From Prochlorococcus sp. AG-418-I20 (lineage in GTDB: Bacteria > Cyanobacteriota > Cyanobacteriia > PCC-6307 > Cyanobiaceae), in NCBI GenBank assembly GCA_003214175.1, contig QCLZ01000004.1, positions 1 through 64,000 on the forward strand: a stretch of 64,000 nt of DNA. Reading direction: 5' to 3'. The notes beneath the pieces were generated by a model. It had not been told where the DNA came from and did not search any database. It saw nothing but the letters and a program-made list of their open reading frames with translations. Shown one piece after another: positions 1 through 8,458 of this stretch; position 1 is the stretch's first letter; each line of letters starts with the position of its first letter. The translations under genes and the position numbers were made by a program.

Positions 1-2
1 AT

Positions 3-497
3 AAAATTTTTGAAACTGGAAGACAATTCGTTGATGGAGTATCTGGTGCTAGGCCAGGTAAAAGAAGGAACTCAGATTTTCAAGGAATAACGAGTAAGGG
101 TGTTAAAAAAGTAGGAAGATGGGTATCAGAAAAAGTGGATTTATTGTTTGATGAAGATAATGATGATTGGAATGATGATAATTTTTACGATGATAACAGT
201 GATATTAAGACATTCACTAGAGAATCAAATTCTTATGAATCTACTAAAACACATTCAAAAAGACCTTTAGAAGCAATATCTTTAAGGCAACCAAAAAATT
301 TACAGACAACTGAGCAAAAAAAATTACCTTATGGTAAAGAGATTAAAGACGATGATTGGCCAGATGAAATGGATTTCAAAGTTGAAAGATGGCAAAGAGC
401 TGCAGAAGAAGAAAATAATATATTCAGAGATCAATCAAACAAACAAGGTCAATCAAAATCAAGAAATCTTCCTAGATCAAGAAGAAGAAGAGTATAG
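3..497 (+). CDS. Unknown protein, 3' part (start lies left of the window)
   Basis: The reading frame is open from the left edge to a TAG stop, so this is the C-terminal part (about 164 residues) of a longer protein. A GTG at 135 is an internal valine rather than a likely start, because the frame continues upstream with ordinary coding sequence. The visible part starts with a basic stretch (GARPGKRR), then has an Asp/Asn-rich acidic patch, a low-complexity Ser/Thr/Lys segment, a motif DDWPDEMDFKVERWQRA, and ends in an arginine run. I do not recognise the family. Charge and low complexity suggest an intrinsically disordered, possibly nucleic-acid-contacting tail, but that is inference. Its last 21 bases overlap the end of the convergent chorismate lyase gene. 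Confidence 0.75.
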   Translation, partial: KIFETGRQFVDGVSGARPGKRRNSDFQGITSKGVKKVGRWVSEKVDLLFDEDNDDWNDDNFYDDNSDIKTFTRESNSYESTKTHSKRPLEAISLRQPKNLQTTEQKKLPYGKEIKDDDWPDEMDFKVERWQRAAEEENNIFRDQSNKQGQSKSRNLPRSRRRRV

Positions 498-1019
498 TTT
501 CCTAAATTCTTTAATTCCTGAATAGCCTAATAAACTTTCTAAATGTGGATTGAAGACTTCTCTAATAATTGTTAGGGGCTTTTTGTCTCGAAAAAATCTA
601 TAATTTCTTGACCAGAATGGACCTTTAAAACAAAATTGATCCTCTAACCAATTTGAATTAACAAGTGAAATTCGATCAACTTCTCTAAACAATTCTGATC
701 TGTCTTGTGTCAAATTCTTCCAAATTGGTTCTTCTTTGGCTTTTAAATTTTCATTTACTTGTTCTGCATTCCACCAACTTTCAGCCCATGCTAGGTTTTT
801 ATTATTATTATTAATCCATACTTGTCTTCTAATTAAAGGTCCATTTAACTGATTTAATTCTTTAGGACCTTCTTCAATAAATAGAGGATCTTTTTGCATT
901 GAAATTAATTTAATTTTCGTCTCTTGATTAGTTAAAAGCTGTAAATGTCTAGTTGGACTTCCATCCCCAAGCAGCATTAATTTCCATGGACCAGATATTT
1001 TTGGTAGTGAATTTTTCAC
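477..1019 (-). CDS. Chorismate lyase, cyanobacterial type
   Basis: Likely removes pyruvate from chorismate to give 4-hydroxybenzoate, the head-group precursor of plastoquinone. The call rests on motifs I associate with the cyanobacterial chorismate lyase family (Synechocystis Sll1797 type): LLGDGSPTRHLQLLT near the N-terminus, then IRRQVW, LAWAESWWN, and near the C-terminus WSRNYRFFRDKKPLTIIREVF. The only standard start in frame is the GTG at 1019, giving 180 residues. The frame is open a further 22 codons upstream, and that stretch reads like protein, so the true N-terminus may be longer. The gene lies 81 bases downstream of mnmG on the same strand. Its serine-rich C-terminus overlaps the convergent gene at the left edge. 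Confidence 0.8.
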   Translation of the reverse strand: MKNSLPKISGPWKLMLLGDGSPTRHLQLLTNQETKIKLISMQKDPLFIEEGPKELNQLNGPLIRRQVWINNNNKNLAWAESWWNAEQVNENLKAKEEPIWKNLTQDRSELFREVDRISLVNSNWLEDQFCFKGPFWSRNYRFFRDKKPLTIIREVFNPHLESLLGYSGIKEFRKLYSSSS

Positions 1020-1100
1020 TAAAAAAGTAGAGGCTTTTTCTTCCCATAAAATTTTTGGAGATTTAAAAAGTTTTTTATTCAGTGCTCAGACGGAATGCTT

Positions 1101-3068
1101 TTAAGATGATAACTTTTTTTCGACAAAAATATTTGCCTTTTCTTTTTTTATTTCTCTTATTTTTAGCCAAACAAGTAATGCAGTTAAATCAGCTTTGCTT
1201 ACTCCAGGAATTTTTGAAGCATCACCAAAATTTTTTGGCTTTATCTTATTCAAATTTTCTCTAGCTTCTAAAGATAATGTATCTATCTTTTCATAATTTA
1301 TTTCTTGAGGCAGAGATTTACAGCTTTGACGATTTATTTGTTCAATGTTGTTTTTTTGTCTTTTAAGGTAACCCTCGTATTTAATATCTATTTCAACGCC
1401 TTCCTGTATTGAAGAATCTAGATTTTTTTCAGTCAAATTATATTTAATTAGATCTGAATAATGAAAGTTTGGTCTTTTTAAGAGTTCTTTCAAAGTCGTT
1501 GAACCTTTGATTTTCGAGCCCGTGTCTAATTCTATTTTTTTTGATGTTTCATCGGTATTTTTTAAACGGGTGTTATGTAATCTTAATTTCTCTTCCTCAA
1601 GGAGTTTCATCTTTTCTTGATAGGCCGACCATCTTGTCTCATCAATTAGCCCTATTTGATAACCTAATGGGGTTAATCTTCTATCTGCATTATCTCCTCT
1701 AAGAGTGAGCCTATATTCACTCCTACTAGTGAGAACTCTGTATGGTTCTTTGAGATCTTTGGTAATTAAATCATTAATCATTGTTCCTATATAGCTGCTT
1801 TCTCTAGTGAAAATTATTGGGTCTTTTTTGTTTAGTTTTCTTGTCGCATTGACTCCGGCAACTAATCCTTGTGCTGCTGCTTCTTCATAACCAGTAGTTC
1901 CATTAATTTGTCCAGCGCTAAATAAATTTTCAATTTCTTTCGTTTCGAGTGATGTTTGGAGCTGTGTTGCTGGTATATAGTCATATTCGACAGCATATGC
2001 TGGTCGCAACATTTTACATTTACTTAATCCAGGCAAGGTTCTTAAAAGTTCTAATTGAATATTTTCGGGTAAACCCGTAGAAAATCCTTGTACATATATT
2101 TCAGGTGTATTAATTCCTTCTGGTTCTAAGAAAATTTGATGTGATTCTTTATCAGCAAATTTAACTATTTTATCTTCAATTGATGGACAATATCTTGGCC
2201 CTTTACTGTCAATAAAACCGCCGTAAATGGGAGTTAAATGTAAATTGTCTCGAATGAGTTGATGTGTTTTGGAAGTTGTTCTTGTGATATGACAACTAAC
2301 TTGAGGCATATTATTTTTGATATCTGGATCAAAAGAAAAATATTTATCAGCTGCAGTACTGGGTTGAATATCTAATTCATCAAAAATGATACTCTTTTTA
2401 TCAACTCTTGCTGGAGTTCCTGTTTTCAAACGTTCTGTTTTAATACCAATTTCGTGTAAGTTTTGAGTCAGACCTTGTGCTGATTGTTCACCCGATCTGC
2501 CTGCTGACATTGATTTATTCCCAATCCATATTTTTCCTTCTAAAAAAGTACCAGCTGTGATGATAACTGATTTAGCGGAATAATAACTACCAAAAAATGT
2601 TTTTACACCTTTTATTCTTTTTTTTATGATTTTTTTGGAGTTCAATCCAATTTCTTCAGTTATTGCGATATCCAGTTCAGTAATCATTGCTTCTTTTAAA
2701 GATAAATTATCTGTATTCTGAAGGATTTCTATCATCTTTTTTGAGTATTCTCTTTTGTCTGTTTGAGCTCTTAATGCCCATACAGCTGGCCCTCTACTTG
2801 CATTTAATATTCTTTTTTGTATAGCTGTTTTATCAGCTAATTTTCCAATGATTCCTCCTAATGCATCAACTTCATGCACTAACTGACTTTTTGCTGGCCC
2901 GCCCACTGCAGGGTTGCAAGGTTGCCAGGCAATCCTATCTAAATTGATTGTGAATAGGGCTGTAGAAAATCCTAATTTTGCTGTTGTTATAGCTGCTTCG
3001 CATCCTGCATGTCCTCCTCCAATAACGATGATGTCAAAAGATTCATTTGTTGAGTGATGATCTTGCAT
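1101..3068 (-). CDS. mnmG: tRNA uridine-5-carboxymethylaminomethyl modification enzyme MnmG (GidA)
   Basis: FAD-dependent enzyme that, with the GTPase MnmE, installs the carboxymethylaminomethyl group on the wobble uridine (U34) of certain tRNAs. At 655 residues it is full length. Visible hallmarks are the Rossmann FAD-binding motif [12 protein letters not shown] at about residues 15-26, GTPARVDK, and the two family signatures [12 protein letters not shown] and [18 protein letters not shown]. The C-terminal part carries the helical domain expected for MnmE and tRNA contact. The ATG start lies 12 bases from the end of dnaB on the same strand, so the two are probably cotranscribed. In many bacteria gidA sits beside the replication origin, but nothing origin-like is visible here. 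Confidence 0.97.
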   Translation of the reverse strand: MQDHHSTNESFDIIVIGGGHAGCEAAITTAKLGFSTALFTINLDRIAWQPCNPAVGGPAKSQLVHEVDALGGIIGKLADKTAIQKRILNASRGPAVWALRAQTDKREYSKKMIEILQNTDNLSLKEAMITELDIAITEEIGLNSKKIIKKRIKGVKTFFGSYYSAKSVIITAGTFLEGKIWIGNKSMSAGRSGEQSAQGLTQNLHEIGIKTERLKTGTPARVDKKSIIFDELDIQPSTAADKYFSFDPDIKNNMPQVSCHITRTTSKTHQLIRDNLHLTPIYGGFIDSKGPRYCPSIEDKIVKFADKESHQIFLEPEGINTPEIYVQGFSTGLPENIQLELLRTLPGLSKCKMLRPAYAVEYDYIPATQLQTSLETKEIENLFSAGQINGTTGYEEAAAQGLVAGVNATRKLNKKDPIIFTRESSYIGTMINDLITKDLKEPYRVLTSRSEYRLTLRGDNADRRLTPLGYQIGLIDETRWSAYQEKMKLLEEEKLRLHNTRLKNTDETSKKIELDTGSKIKGSTTLKELLKRPNFHYSDLIKYNLTEKNLDSSIQEGVEIDIKYEGYLKRQKNNIEQINRQSCKSLPQEINYEKIDTLSLEARENLNKIKPKNFGDASKIPGVSKADLTALLVWLKIREIKKEKANIFVEKKLSS

Positions 3069-3080
3069 TTTAGGATCGAT

Positions 3081-4463
3081 TTAATTAGCTAAATTCCTAA
3101 ATCTCGTAAATTGAGGTTCAAATAATAATTTAACAGTTCCTACGGGTCCATTTCTATGTTTAGTGACAATGATTTCTGTAATCCCTTTATCTTCAGTCTC
3201 TGGATTATAGTATTCATCTCTATAAATCATTAATACTAAATCTGCATCTTGTTCAATAGATCCTGATTCTCTCAGATCGCTTAACATTGGTCTTTTATTT
3301 GTTCTAGACTCAACTCCTCTACTAAGCTGAGATAAAGCTACTACTGGTACTTTTAATTCTCTGGCCATGCTTTTGAGACCTCTTGTTATTCGTGAAAGTT
3401 CTTGGACTCTATTATCAGGGGTTGATCCTTCCATTAATTGAAGGTAATCAATCACAATTAATCCAAGTTCTTTTTTTTGTTCAGCTATTAATCTTCTGCA
3501 CAGAGATCTCATCTCTAAAACAGTTAAGTTAGGCTTGTCATCAATAAATATTGGTAATTGACCTAATGAATTGATACCTTCTCCGAGTAATGGCCATTCA
3601 TCTTGCTGTAATCTTCCTGTTCTTAACCTGCCACTCTCTATTCCAACTTCCATAGAAAGTAATCTATATGTCAACTGTTCTTTACTCATTTCAAGACTAA
3701 ATACACACACAGGTAAATCTTGAGATTGTGCAACATTTTTAGCCAGATTGAGAACTATTGAAGTTTTCCCCATAGAAGGTCTTCCAGCTACGATTATTAA
3801 ATCACTTCTTTGAAAACCTTGAGTCATCGCATCAAGATCGTAGAAATTTACAGGAATTCCAGCTACTGAAGTACCTAATGATCTTGACTCTATTTCATTG
3901 AAAGTACTTGTAAGGATTTCAGCTGCTTGAGTCAGACCTTTTGAAGGTTTTTCTTGACTGATTTCAAATATTTTTTGCTCGGCTTTATCTAGAACTTCAT
4001 CAGTATCTTGAGTTTGATCAAAACCTAGTTGAACCACCTCATTTCCAGATCTGATAAGTTGCCTTCTCATGAATTTGTCGTTAATTAAATTAGCAACTTG
4101 TTCTATGGAAGCGGTAGAGGAAACATTTTCAACTAGTTCTACTAGTTTGTTGTTCCCTCCAATTTTTTCTAGTGATCCATTATCTGCTAACCAAGCACTC
4201 ATTGATGTTAAATCAGTTGGTTTACCCTGGGTATGCAACATTAATGCTGTTCTATAAATCTCTTGATGGGCATTTATATAAAAAGCTTCAGATTTAATTA
4301 AGTCTGCAATTCTTCCGATCGCGTCTGGATCAAGAAGTATGCCACCAAGAACAGCCTCCTCTGCTTGAACGTTTTGAGGAGGGACTAATCCAGTATTTTC
4401 ATTATTAAAATCTTTTTTAAAATTTTTATTTTGCCCATTATTTGGAAAAGGTACTGAAACCAT
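3081..4463 (-). CDS. dnaB: Replicative DNA helicase DnaB
   Basis: Hexameric 5'-3' helicase that unwinds DNA at the replication fork. The protein has 460 residues. The N-terminal DnaB domain (about 28-130) contains QAEEAVLGGILLDPDAI. The RecA-like C-terminal domain carries Walker A GRPSMGKTS near residue 225, Walker B-type VIDYLQLM, and the conserved DLRESGSIEQDADLVLMIYR. Cyanobacterial dnaB genes can carry inteins. The P-loop and the DLRESG motif are both uninterrupted here, so there is none. It lies between rplI upstream (58 bases) and mnmG downstream (12 bases) in a leftward run. Grouping with rplI is a common bacterial arrangement. Confidence 0.97.
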   Translation of the reverse strand: MVSVPFPNNGQNKNFKKDFNNENTGLVPPQNVQAEEAVLGGILLDPDAIGRIADLIKSEAFYINAHQEIYRTALMLHTQGKPTDLTSMSAWLADNGSLEKIGGNNKLVELVENVSSTASIEQVANLINDKFMRRQLIRSGNEVVQLGFDQTQDTDEVLDKAEQKIFEISQEKPSKGLTQAAEILTSTFNEIESRSLGTSVAGIPVNFYDLDAMTQGFQRSDLIIVAGRPSMGKTSIVLNLAKNVAQSQDLPVCVFSLEMSKEQLTYRLLSMEVGIESGRLRTGRLQQDEWPLLGEGINSLGQLPIFIDDKPNLTVLEMRSLCRRLIAEQKKELGLIVIDYLQLMEGSTPDNRVQELSRITRGLKSMARELKVPVVALSQLSRGVESRTNKRPMLSDLRESGSIEQDADLVLMIYRDEYYNPETEDKGITEIIVTKHRNGPVGTVKLLFEPQFTRFRNLAN

Positions 4464-4521
4464 ATCTTTAATTGCTTAGATATATACTCTGGCTACTTTT
4501 CAAAATAATGCAACAAATTGA

Positions 4522-4977
4522 TTAACTTGTTACTTCTATATTTACCTCTGCATTTACTTCTGGATGTAATTTTATTTTTGCAGTAAAGGAACCTAAATTA
4601 TGAATATCAGGAACAGTAATGTTTCTTCTATCAATTTCTTTTTTAGTTGCCGCTTCTATCGCTTCGGCAACATCCCCATTGGTAACCGTTCCAAAAAGGA
4701 CACCATCTTCTCCAACCTGTTTTTTGATAGTGAACCTACCTATTGTAGATAATGCAGTTTGGAAATCTAAAGCTTCTTGCTTTAATTTATCAGCAGCGAT
4801 TTTTTCTTTTTCTTTCTTCCTTTCAATTTGTTTAAGGACTGCTGGTGTTACATTCATTGCCTTTCCATAAGGTAAGAGAAAATTTCTTGCGTATCCAGGT
4901 GCTACTTCAACTAGATCTCCTTCTTTACCTAGTGATGCGATTGATTCAGTTAATGCGACTTGTACTCTTTTAGCCAT
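4522..4977 (-). CDS. rplI: 50S ribosomal protein L9
   Basis: Large-subunit ribosomal protein made of two globular domains joined by a long helix. [40 protein letters not shown] is cyanobacterial L9, followed by the charged connecting helix and the C-terminal RNA-binding domain; total 151 residues. An in-frame ATG five codons upstream (4992) would add MFNIF, but the family begins at MAKRVQV, so 4977 is preferred. The gene precedes dnaB on the same strand. Confidence 0.96.
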   Translation of the reverse strand: MAKRVQVALTESIASLGKEGDLVEVAPGYARNFLLPYGKAMNVTPAVLKQIERKKEKEKIAADKLKQEALDFQTALSTIGRFTIKKQVGEDGVLFGTVTNGDVAEAIEAATKKEIDRRNITVPDIHNLGSFTAKIKLHPEVNAEVNIEVTS

Positions 4978-4997
4978 GAAAATATTGAACAATATAG

Positions 4998-5936
4998 TTA
5001 ATAATAAGACCTAGAGGGTAACTTTACTTTTTTTGCAAGACCAAATTTCGCAAGAATCTTAATATGTTCCCATGTTAAGTCTATCTGCCCTCTAAATAAT
5101 CCTTGTTTTGCCGAATTGGGAAATGCATGATGGTTATTGTGCCAACCTTCTCCAAATGTTAGTGCAGCAACCCACGCATTGTTTTTCGATGAATCGCCAC
5201 TCTCAAATGGTGCTTTACCCCAACAATGAGTCGCGGAGTTGACTAGCCAAGTTACGTGATAAACAACCACAAGCCTCAATGGAATTCCCCAAAGGACTAG
5301 AGCCCAACCTCCAACTCCTAATTTTTGACCTATTGCGTACAAAGAAAGTCCAATAGGAATTTGTAAGAATAAAAAATATTTATTTAGAAATCTATAGTAT
5401 GGATCCTTGATTAAATCTGCACTTAGTTTTGGAACAGCTTTTAGTGCTTCAACGTCTTTAAACATCCAACCCATATGACTCCACCAAAACCCCTTTTTAC
5501 TATTGTGATGATCTACTTCAGTATCTGAAAAAGAGTGGTGATGCCTATGTAAACCTACCCAATCTATTGGTCCATGCTGGCAACTTATAGCCCCACAGGT
5601 AGCAAAAAATCTTTCTAACCATCTTGGAACAGTGAACGATCTGTGTGATAACAATCTATGATATCCAAGAGTGACTCCTAAACAAGCAGTAACCCAGTAA
5701 AAAAATAATAATGAAGTGACTGCAGGAAGACTCCAAAATTTTGGTTGTATAGCTATGAGAGAAAGAATATGAATTGCAACCATAAAAAATATTGTCCCCC
5801 ACGTTTTATGCAGTCTTGGAGGATATCTTTTTGAATGACTGGAAGGTTCCAGCAATTTTTCTGAGAGTTCTATAACTTTTTCAGCTGGAACAGGTTTTTT
5901 TAATTTTGCAGTTTCTTGGAAAATTACTGAATTCAT
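4998..5936 (-). CDS. desC: Acyl-lipid delta-9 fatty acid desaturase (DesC-like)
   Basis: Membrane di-iron desaturase that introduces the first double bond into acyl chains of membrane lipids, which controls thylakoid fluidity. The 312-residue protein shows the three histidine boxes of the family: HRLLSH at 93-98, HRHHH at 130-134, and HNNHH near 267-271. Hydrophobic membrane segments lie around residues 47-65, 72-92 and 190-230. It is the first gene of the leftward run ending with chorismate lyase; rplI begins 20 bases after its stop. An inverted repeat sits just upstream of the start (5941-5958). The family is clear. The delta-9 position specificity is assigned by cyanobacterial precedent. 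Confidence 0.9.
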   Translation of the reverse strand: MNSVIFQETAKLKKPVPAEKVIELSEKLLEPSSHSKRYPPRLHKTWGTIFFMVAIHILSLIAIQPKFWSLPAVTSLLFFYWVTACLGVTLGYHRLLSHRSFTVPRWLERFFATCGAISCQHGPIDWVGLHRHHHSFSDTEVDHHNSKKGFWWSHMGWMFKDVEALKAVPKLSADLIKDPYYRFLNKYFLFLQIPIGLSLYAIGQKLGVGGWALVLWGIPLRLVVVYHVTWLVNSATHCWGKAPFESGDSSKNNAWVAALTFGEGWHNNHHAFPNSAKQGLFRGQIDLTWEHIKILAKFGLAKKVKLPSRSYY

Positions 5937-5940
5937 GATA

Positions 5941-5958
5941 TTGAAATACTATTTTCAA
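5941..5958. promoter_or_regulatory. Inverted repeat in the desC / unknown-gene divergent promoter region
   Basis: TTGAAA at 5941-5946 and TTTCAA at 5953-5958 form a perfect 6-base inverted repeat around a 6-base spacer. It begins five bases upstream of the desC start codon, in the 75-base divergent region shared with the gene at 6012. The geometry suits a dimeric repressor or a 5' UTR hairpin. AT-rich sequence makes chance repeats common, so the functional call is tentative. Confidence 0.3.
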
Positions 5959-5985
5959 AATTACCGATATGTAATATTATCATAC

Positions 5986-5991
5986 TATACT
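5986..5991 (+). promoter_or_regulatory. Possible -10 element for the gene at 6012
   Basis: TATACT lies about 20 bases before the GTG start at 6012 and matches the bacterial -10 consensus well. No convincing -35 element is seen at the usual spacing. Transcription would begin near 5998 and give a very short leader. This is the likely promoter of the unknown gene and the glycine-cleavage genes that follow. Confidence 0.3.
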
Positions 5992-6011
5992 ATTAATAAG
6001 TTTAATTATCT

Positions 6012-6710
6012 GTGAGTCTCGGATATCGCGATAAATTATCAAGAGGTCGAAGGGCTATGGCTCATTTGATACACCTCTGGCATGAAAGAAATGGATGGTC
6101 TCACAGAGTTTTGCCATTACTTTCTGAAGTTCTTGATTTAGGTAAAGTTCATAATTCGCAAATTTCTAATCTTAGGAATGGGAAGTTATCTTCGCCAGGT
6201 CCAGAAGTTTTTCTTGCTTTAGCTCAAGTTAATACGATTCTTGATCAAGGTATTGAAAAAATCAGAGATCGTTTTGAAACTGATTACCCAGAGTTATGGA
6301 AATCTTTGGAAGAGTCTGCATTGCCCCTAAAAAATGATTCTGGTAATCCATTGTCGGCCGGTGAGTTATTCGAGATATTTTCAGGATTAAAATCTCTACC
6401 TTCATCTTTTGACTGGTACATAGAAGATGAAGAAGCTTCTGCTTTAAGTGATGCTCTTTCAGTGCATTTTTGTCAGAATAAGGCTTGGAGATCATGTAAA
6501 ATTCAGGTAATGGAAGCCTATGCTGTCAATAAATCTGCCCGTAGAGAACGTTTTGTTGAGGTAATAGCAGGAATTAGAGATTATACGGCAGAAGAATTAG
6601 ATGGAGAACTTCTTGATTTATATGAGGCTTCAAAAAAACTTTCTTATTTTAAGGGTAGGGGACCTAATGCTTTCCTCGCAGAATTAAGAAATTTAGCTTC
6701 TAAAAAATAA
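6012..6710 (+). CDS. Protein of unknown function with possible helix-turn-helix-like N-terminal region
   Basis: I do not recognise this 232-residue soluble protein. The GTG at 6012 is used as start; an ATG at 6057 (residue 16) is an alternative. Residues 16-75 include HNSQISNLRNGKLSSPGPEVFLALAQVN, which has the spacing and flavour of an XRE-type helix-turn-helix followed by a dimer helix, but the match is loose. The rest is mostly helical and charged, ending GRGPNAFLAELRNLASKK. No membrane segment or signal peptide is visible. The next gene, a PLP enzyme, starts 18 bases after its stop, so it probably leads the gcvHP transcript. A regulatory or accessory role there is inference from position only. 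Confidence 0.8.
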   Translation: MSLGYRDKLSRGRRAMAHLIHLWHERNGWSHRVLPLLSEVLDLGKVHNSQISNLRNGKLSSPGPEVFLALAQVNTILDQGIEKIRDRFETDYPELWKSLEESALPLKNDSGNPLSAGELFEIFSGLKSLPSSFDWYIEDEEASALSDALSVHFCQNKAWRSCKIQVMEAYAVNKSARRERFVEVIAGIRDYTAEELDGELLDLYEASKKLSYFKGRGPNAFLAELRNLASKK

Positions 6711-6728
6711 CATGAATTTTCAAAATAA

Positions 6729-8021
6729 ATGACGTTAAACAATAACTTAAAACTGGCTGAAAACGTTGTTCTTTCTGTCGAAGAGAGTTTAAGTAAAGTT
6801 TTCGAAGAAAGGTCCAATCAGGTTTTCCAGAAATTAGAGAATATTTTGACAATTTTTAAGGAAGAAAAAGTTTCCACTAGTCATTTCAATCCATCTTCTG
6901 GTAGTGGATATGATGATATATCTAGAGAAAAAATTGATGCGGTATTTGCAAGATTGTTTCTTGCTGAAAAGGCAGCTGTGAGGATGCAATTTGTAAGTGG
7001 AACGCATGCAATAAGTTCTGTCTTATTTGGAATTCTTAGACCTGGAGATGTAATGTTATCTCTTACAGGACAACCATATGACACGTTAGAAGAAGTCATA
7101 GGAATAAGGGGAGGAGGTAAAGGCTCACTTAAAGATTTTGAGATTGAATATAAGCAAATAAATATCTGCGAGAATTTTGATTCTTTTAAAGAAAAAATTG
7201 TTCATTCTTTTAAAGAAAATTCATGCAAATTAGTATTCATACAAAAAAGTTGTGGATATAGTTGGAGAAAGTCTCTTACGAATAATCAGATAGAAAAAAT
7301 TTGTAGTCTTATTCATTCTCTTGATCCTAACTGTATATGTTTTGTTGATAACTGTTATGGGGAGCTTGTTGAAGATAGTGAACCAATTTCTAAAGGGGCA
7401 AATATAATTGCTGGATCATTGATTAAAAATTTGGGAGGAACAATCGTTCCTACTGGTGGGTACGTTGCAGGAGATGCAGAGTTGGTTGAGATGGCATGTT
7501 CTAGATTAACCTCACCAGGTATTGGTTCTTCTGCAGGAATAAATTTTGGACTAGGAAGATTAATTTTGCAGGGTTTGTTTTTAGCACCACAAATTGTTCA
7601 CGAATCACTAAAAGGTGCTGATATGGTTGCCGCAGTCTTTAAAAATTTAGGATTTAAGGTTTTACCAGAGCCAGCAACTTATAGATCTGATCTTATTCAG
7701 TCAGTAAGATTGAATAATCCTGATTTGGTACAAAAAGTTTGTCAATCTTTTCAAAATTCTTCACCAGTAGATTCTTTTCTGAATGTTGTTCCATCATCAA
7801 TGTATGGATATGATTCAAAATTATTAATGGCAGGAGGCACATTTATTGAAGGTAGTACAAGTGAATTTTCTGCTGATGCTCCTTTAAGACATCCTTACAA
7901 TATTTTTGTTCAAGGTGGTTCTCACATAGCTCACATCAAAATTGCATTAATTCGATTATTATCTGAATTATTAGAGGAAAAATTAATTTCAAAGGATTCT
8001 CTACTTCCTTTAACTATTTAA
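6729..8021 (+). CDS. Methionine gamma-lyase family PLP enzyme (aluminium-resistance-protein family)
   Basis: PLP-dependent enzyme of fold type I, in the family often named 'aluminium resistance protein' or Met_gamma_lyase; the true substrate is not established from sequence. The 430 residues include FNPSSGSGYDD, RMQFVSGTHAISSVLFGILRPGD, FVDNCYGE (the aspartate expected to hold the PLP ring nitrogen) and the likely Schiff-base lysine K233 in GSLIKNLGGTIVPTGGYVAG. C-terminal signatures include GGTFIEGSTSEFSADAPLRHPY. It ends two bases before gcvH, so coexpression with the glycine cleavage genes is likely. A link to sulfur or amino-acid turnover is plausible, but only the enzyme class is visible. 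Confidence 0.88.
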   Translation: MTLNNNLKLAENVVLSVEESLSKVFEERSNQVFQKLENILTIFKEEKVSTSHFNPSSGSGYDDISREKIDAVFARLFLAEKAAVRMQFVSGTHAISSVLFGILRPGDVMLSLTGQPYDTLEEVIGIRGGGKGSLKDFEIEYKQINICENFDSFKEKIVHSFKENSCKLVFIQKSCGYSWRKSLTNNQIEKICSLIHSLDPNCICFVDNCYGELVEDSEPISKGANIIAGSLIKNLGGTIVPTGGYVAGDAELVEMACSRLTSPGIGSSAGINFGLGRLILQGLFLAPQIVHESLKGADMVAAVFKNLGFKVLPEPATYRSDLIQSVRLNNPDLVQKVCQSFQNSSPVDSFLNVVPSSMYGYDSKLLMAGGTFIEGSTSEFSADAPLRHPYNIFVQGGSHIAHIKIALIRLLSELLEEKLISKDSLLPLTI

Positions 8022-8023
8022 TC

Positions 8024-8413
8024 ATGTCTTACAAGTTTCCAGACAACCTCAACTATGCTGATACTCATGAATATGTCTTGGAAGAAAATGGATTATTAAA
8101 AATTGGAGTTAGTGAATTCGCTATAGATCAATTAGGAGATATTGTTTTTGTTGAATTAGCTGATCAAGGGGAGACTTTAGAGAAAGGGGAGACTTTTGGA
8201 ACAATAGAATCAGTTAAGGCCGTTGAGGAAGTCTATCTGCCTTTTTCTGGGGAAATAGTATCTGTAAATGAAAGTGTAATTGAGAATCCTGAGCTTTTAC
8301 AGAATGATCCGATTGGAGACGGTTGGTTAGTCATATTGAAACCAGAATCAAAAGCATCAATTGCTGATTTGATGACTTCTGAGGAATATCAATCAAAGGT
8401 TGTACCAAAATAA
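8024..8413 (+). CDS. gcvH: Glycine cleavage system H protein
   Basis: Lipoyl carrier that shuttles the aminomethyl intermediate between the P, T and L proteins of glycine cleavage, the photorespiratory glycine sink in cyanobacteria. At 129 residues it is normal length. The lipoylated lysine lies in GTIESVKAVEEVYLPFSGEI, and DTHEYVLEENGLLKIGVSEFAIDQLGDIVFVELA is the typical N-terminal half. It follows the PLP enzyme gene by two bases and precedes gcvP by 45 bases. gcvT and lpd are not in this window. Confidence 0.97.
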   Translation: MSYKFPDNLNYADTHEYVLEENGLLKIGVSEFAIDQLGDIVFVELADQGETLEKGETFGTIESVKAVEEVYLPFSGEIVSVNESVIENPELLQNDPIGDGWLVILKPESKASIADLMTSEEYQSKVVPK

Positions 8414-8458
8414 GGCAAACTTTTTAAAAAGAGCTATTTTAAAGAAAAATATTTTAAT

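Noticed and set aside
1082-1264. Rightward ORF antisense to the 3' end of mnmG
   Set aside because: Its Phe/Leu-rich product is the mirror of Lys/Glu-rich coding sequence on the other strand; no independent support.
1101-4992. Replication origin near mnmG, dnaB and rplI
   Set aside because: No cluster of DnaA boxes or long AT-rich non-coding region is present; gaps are 12-58 bases.
8414-8458. Possible glycine riboswitch before gcvP; CTTTTTAAAAAG palindrome at about 8420-8431
   Set aside because: The 45-base gap is too short for a glycine aptamer, and the palindrome has no loop and consists mostly of A/T.
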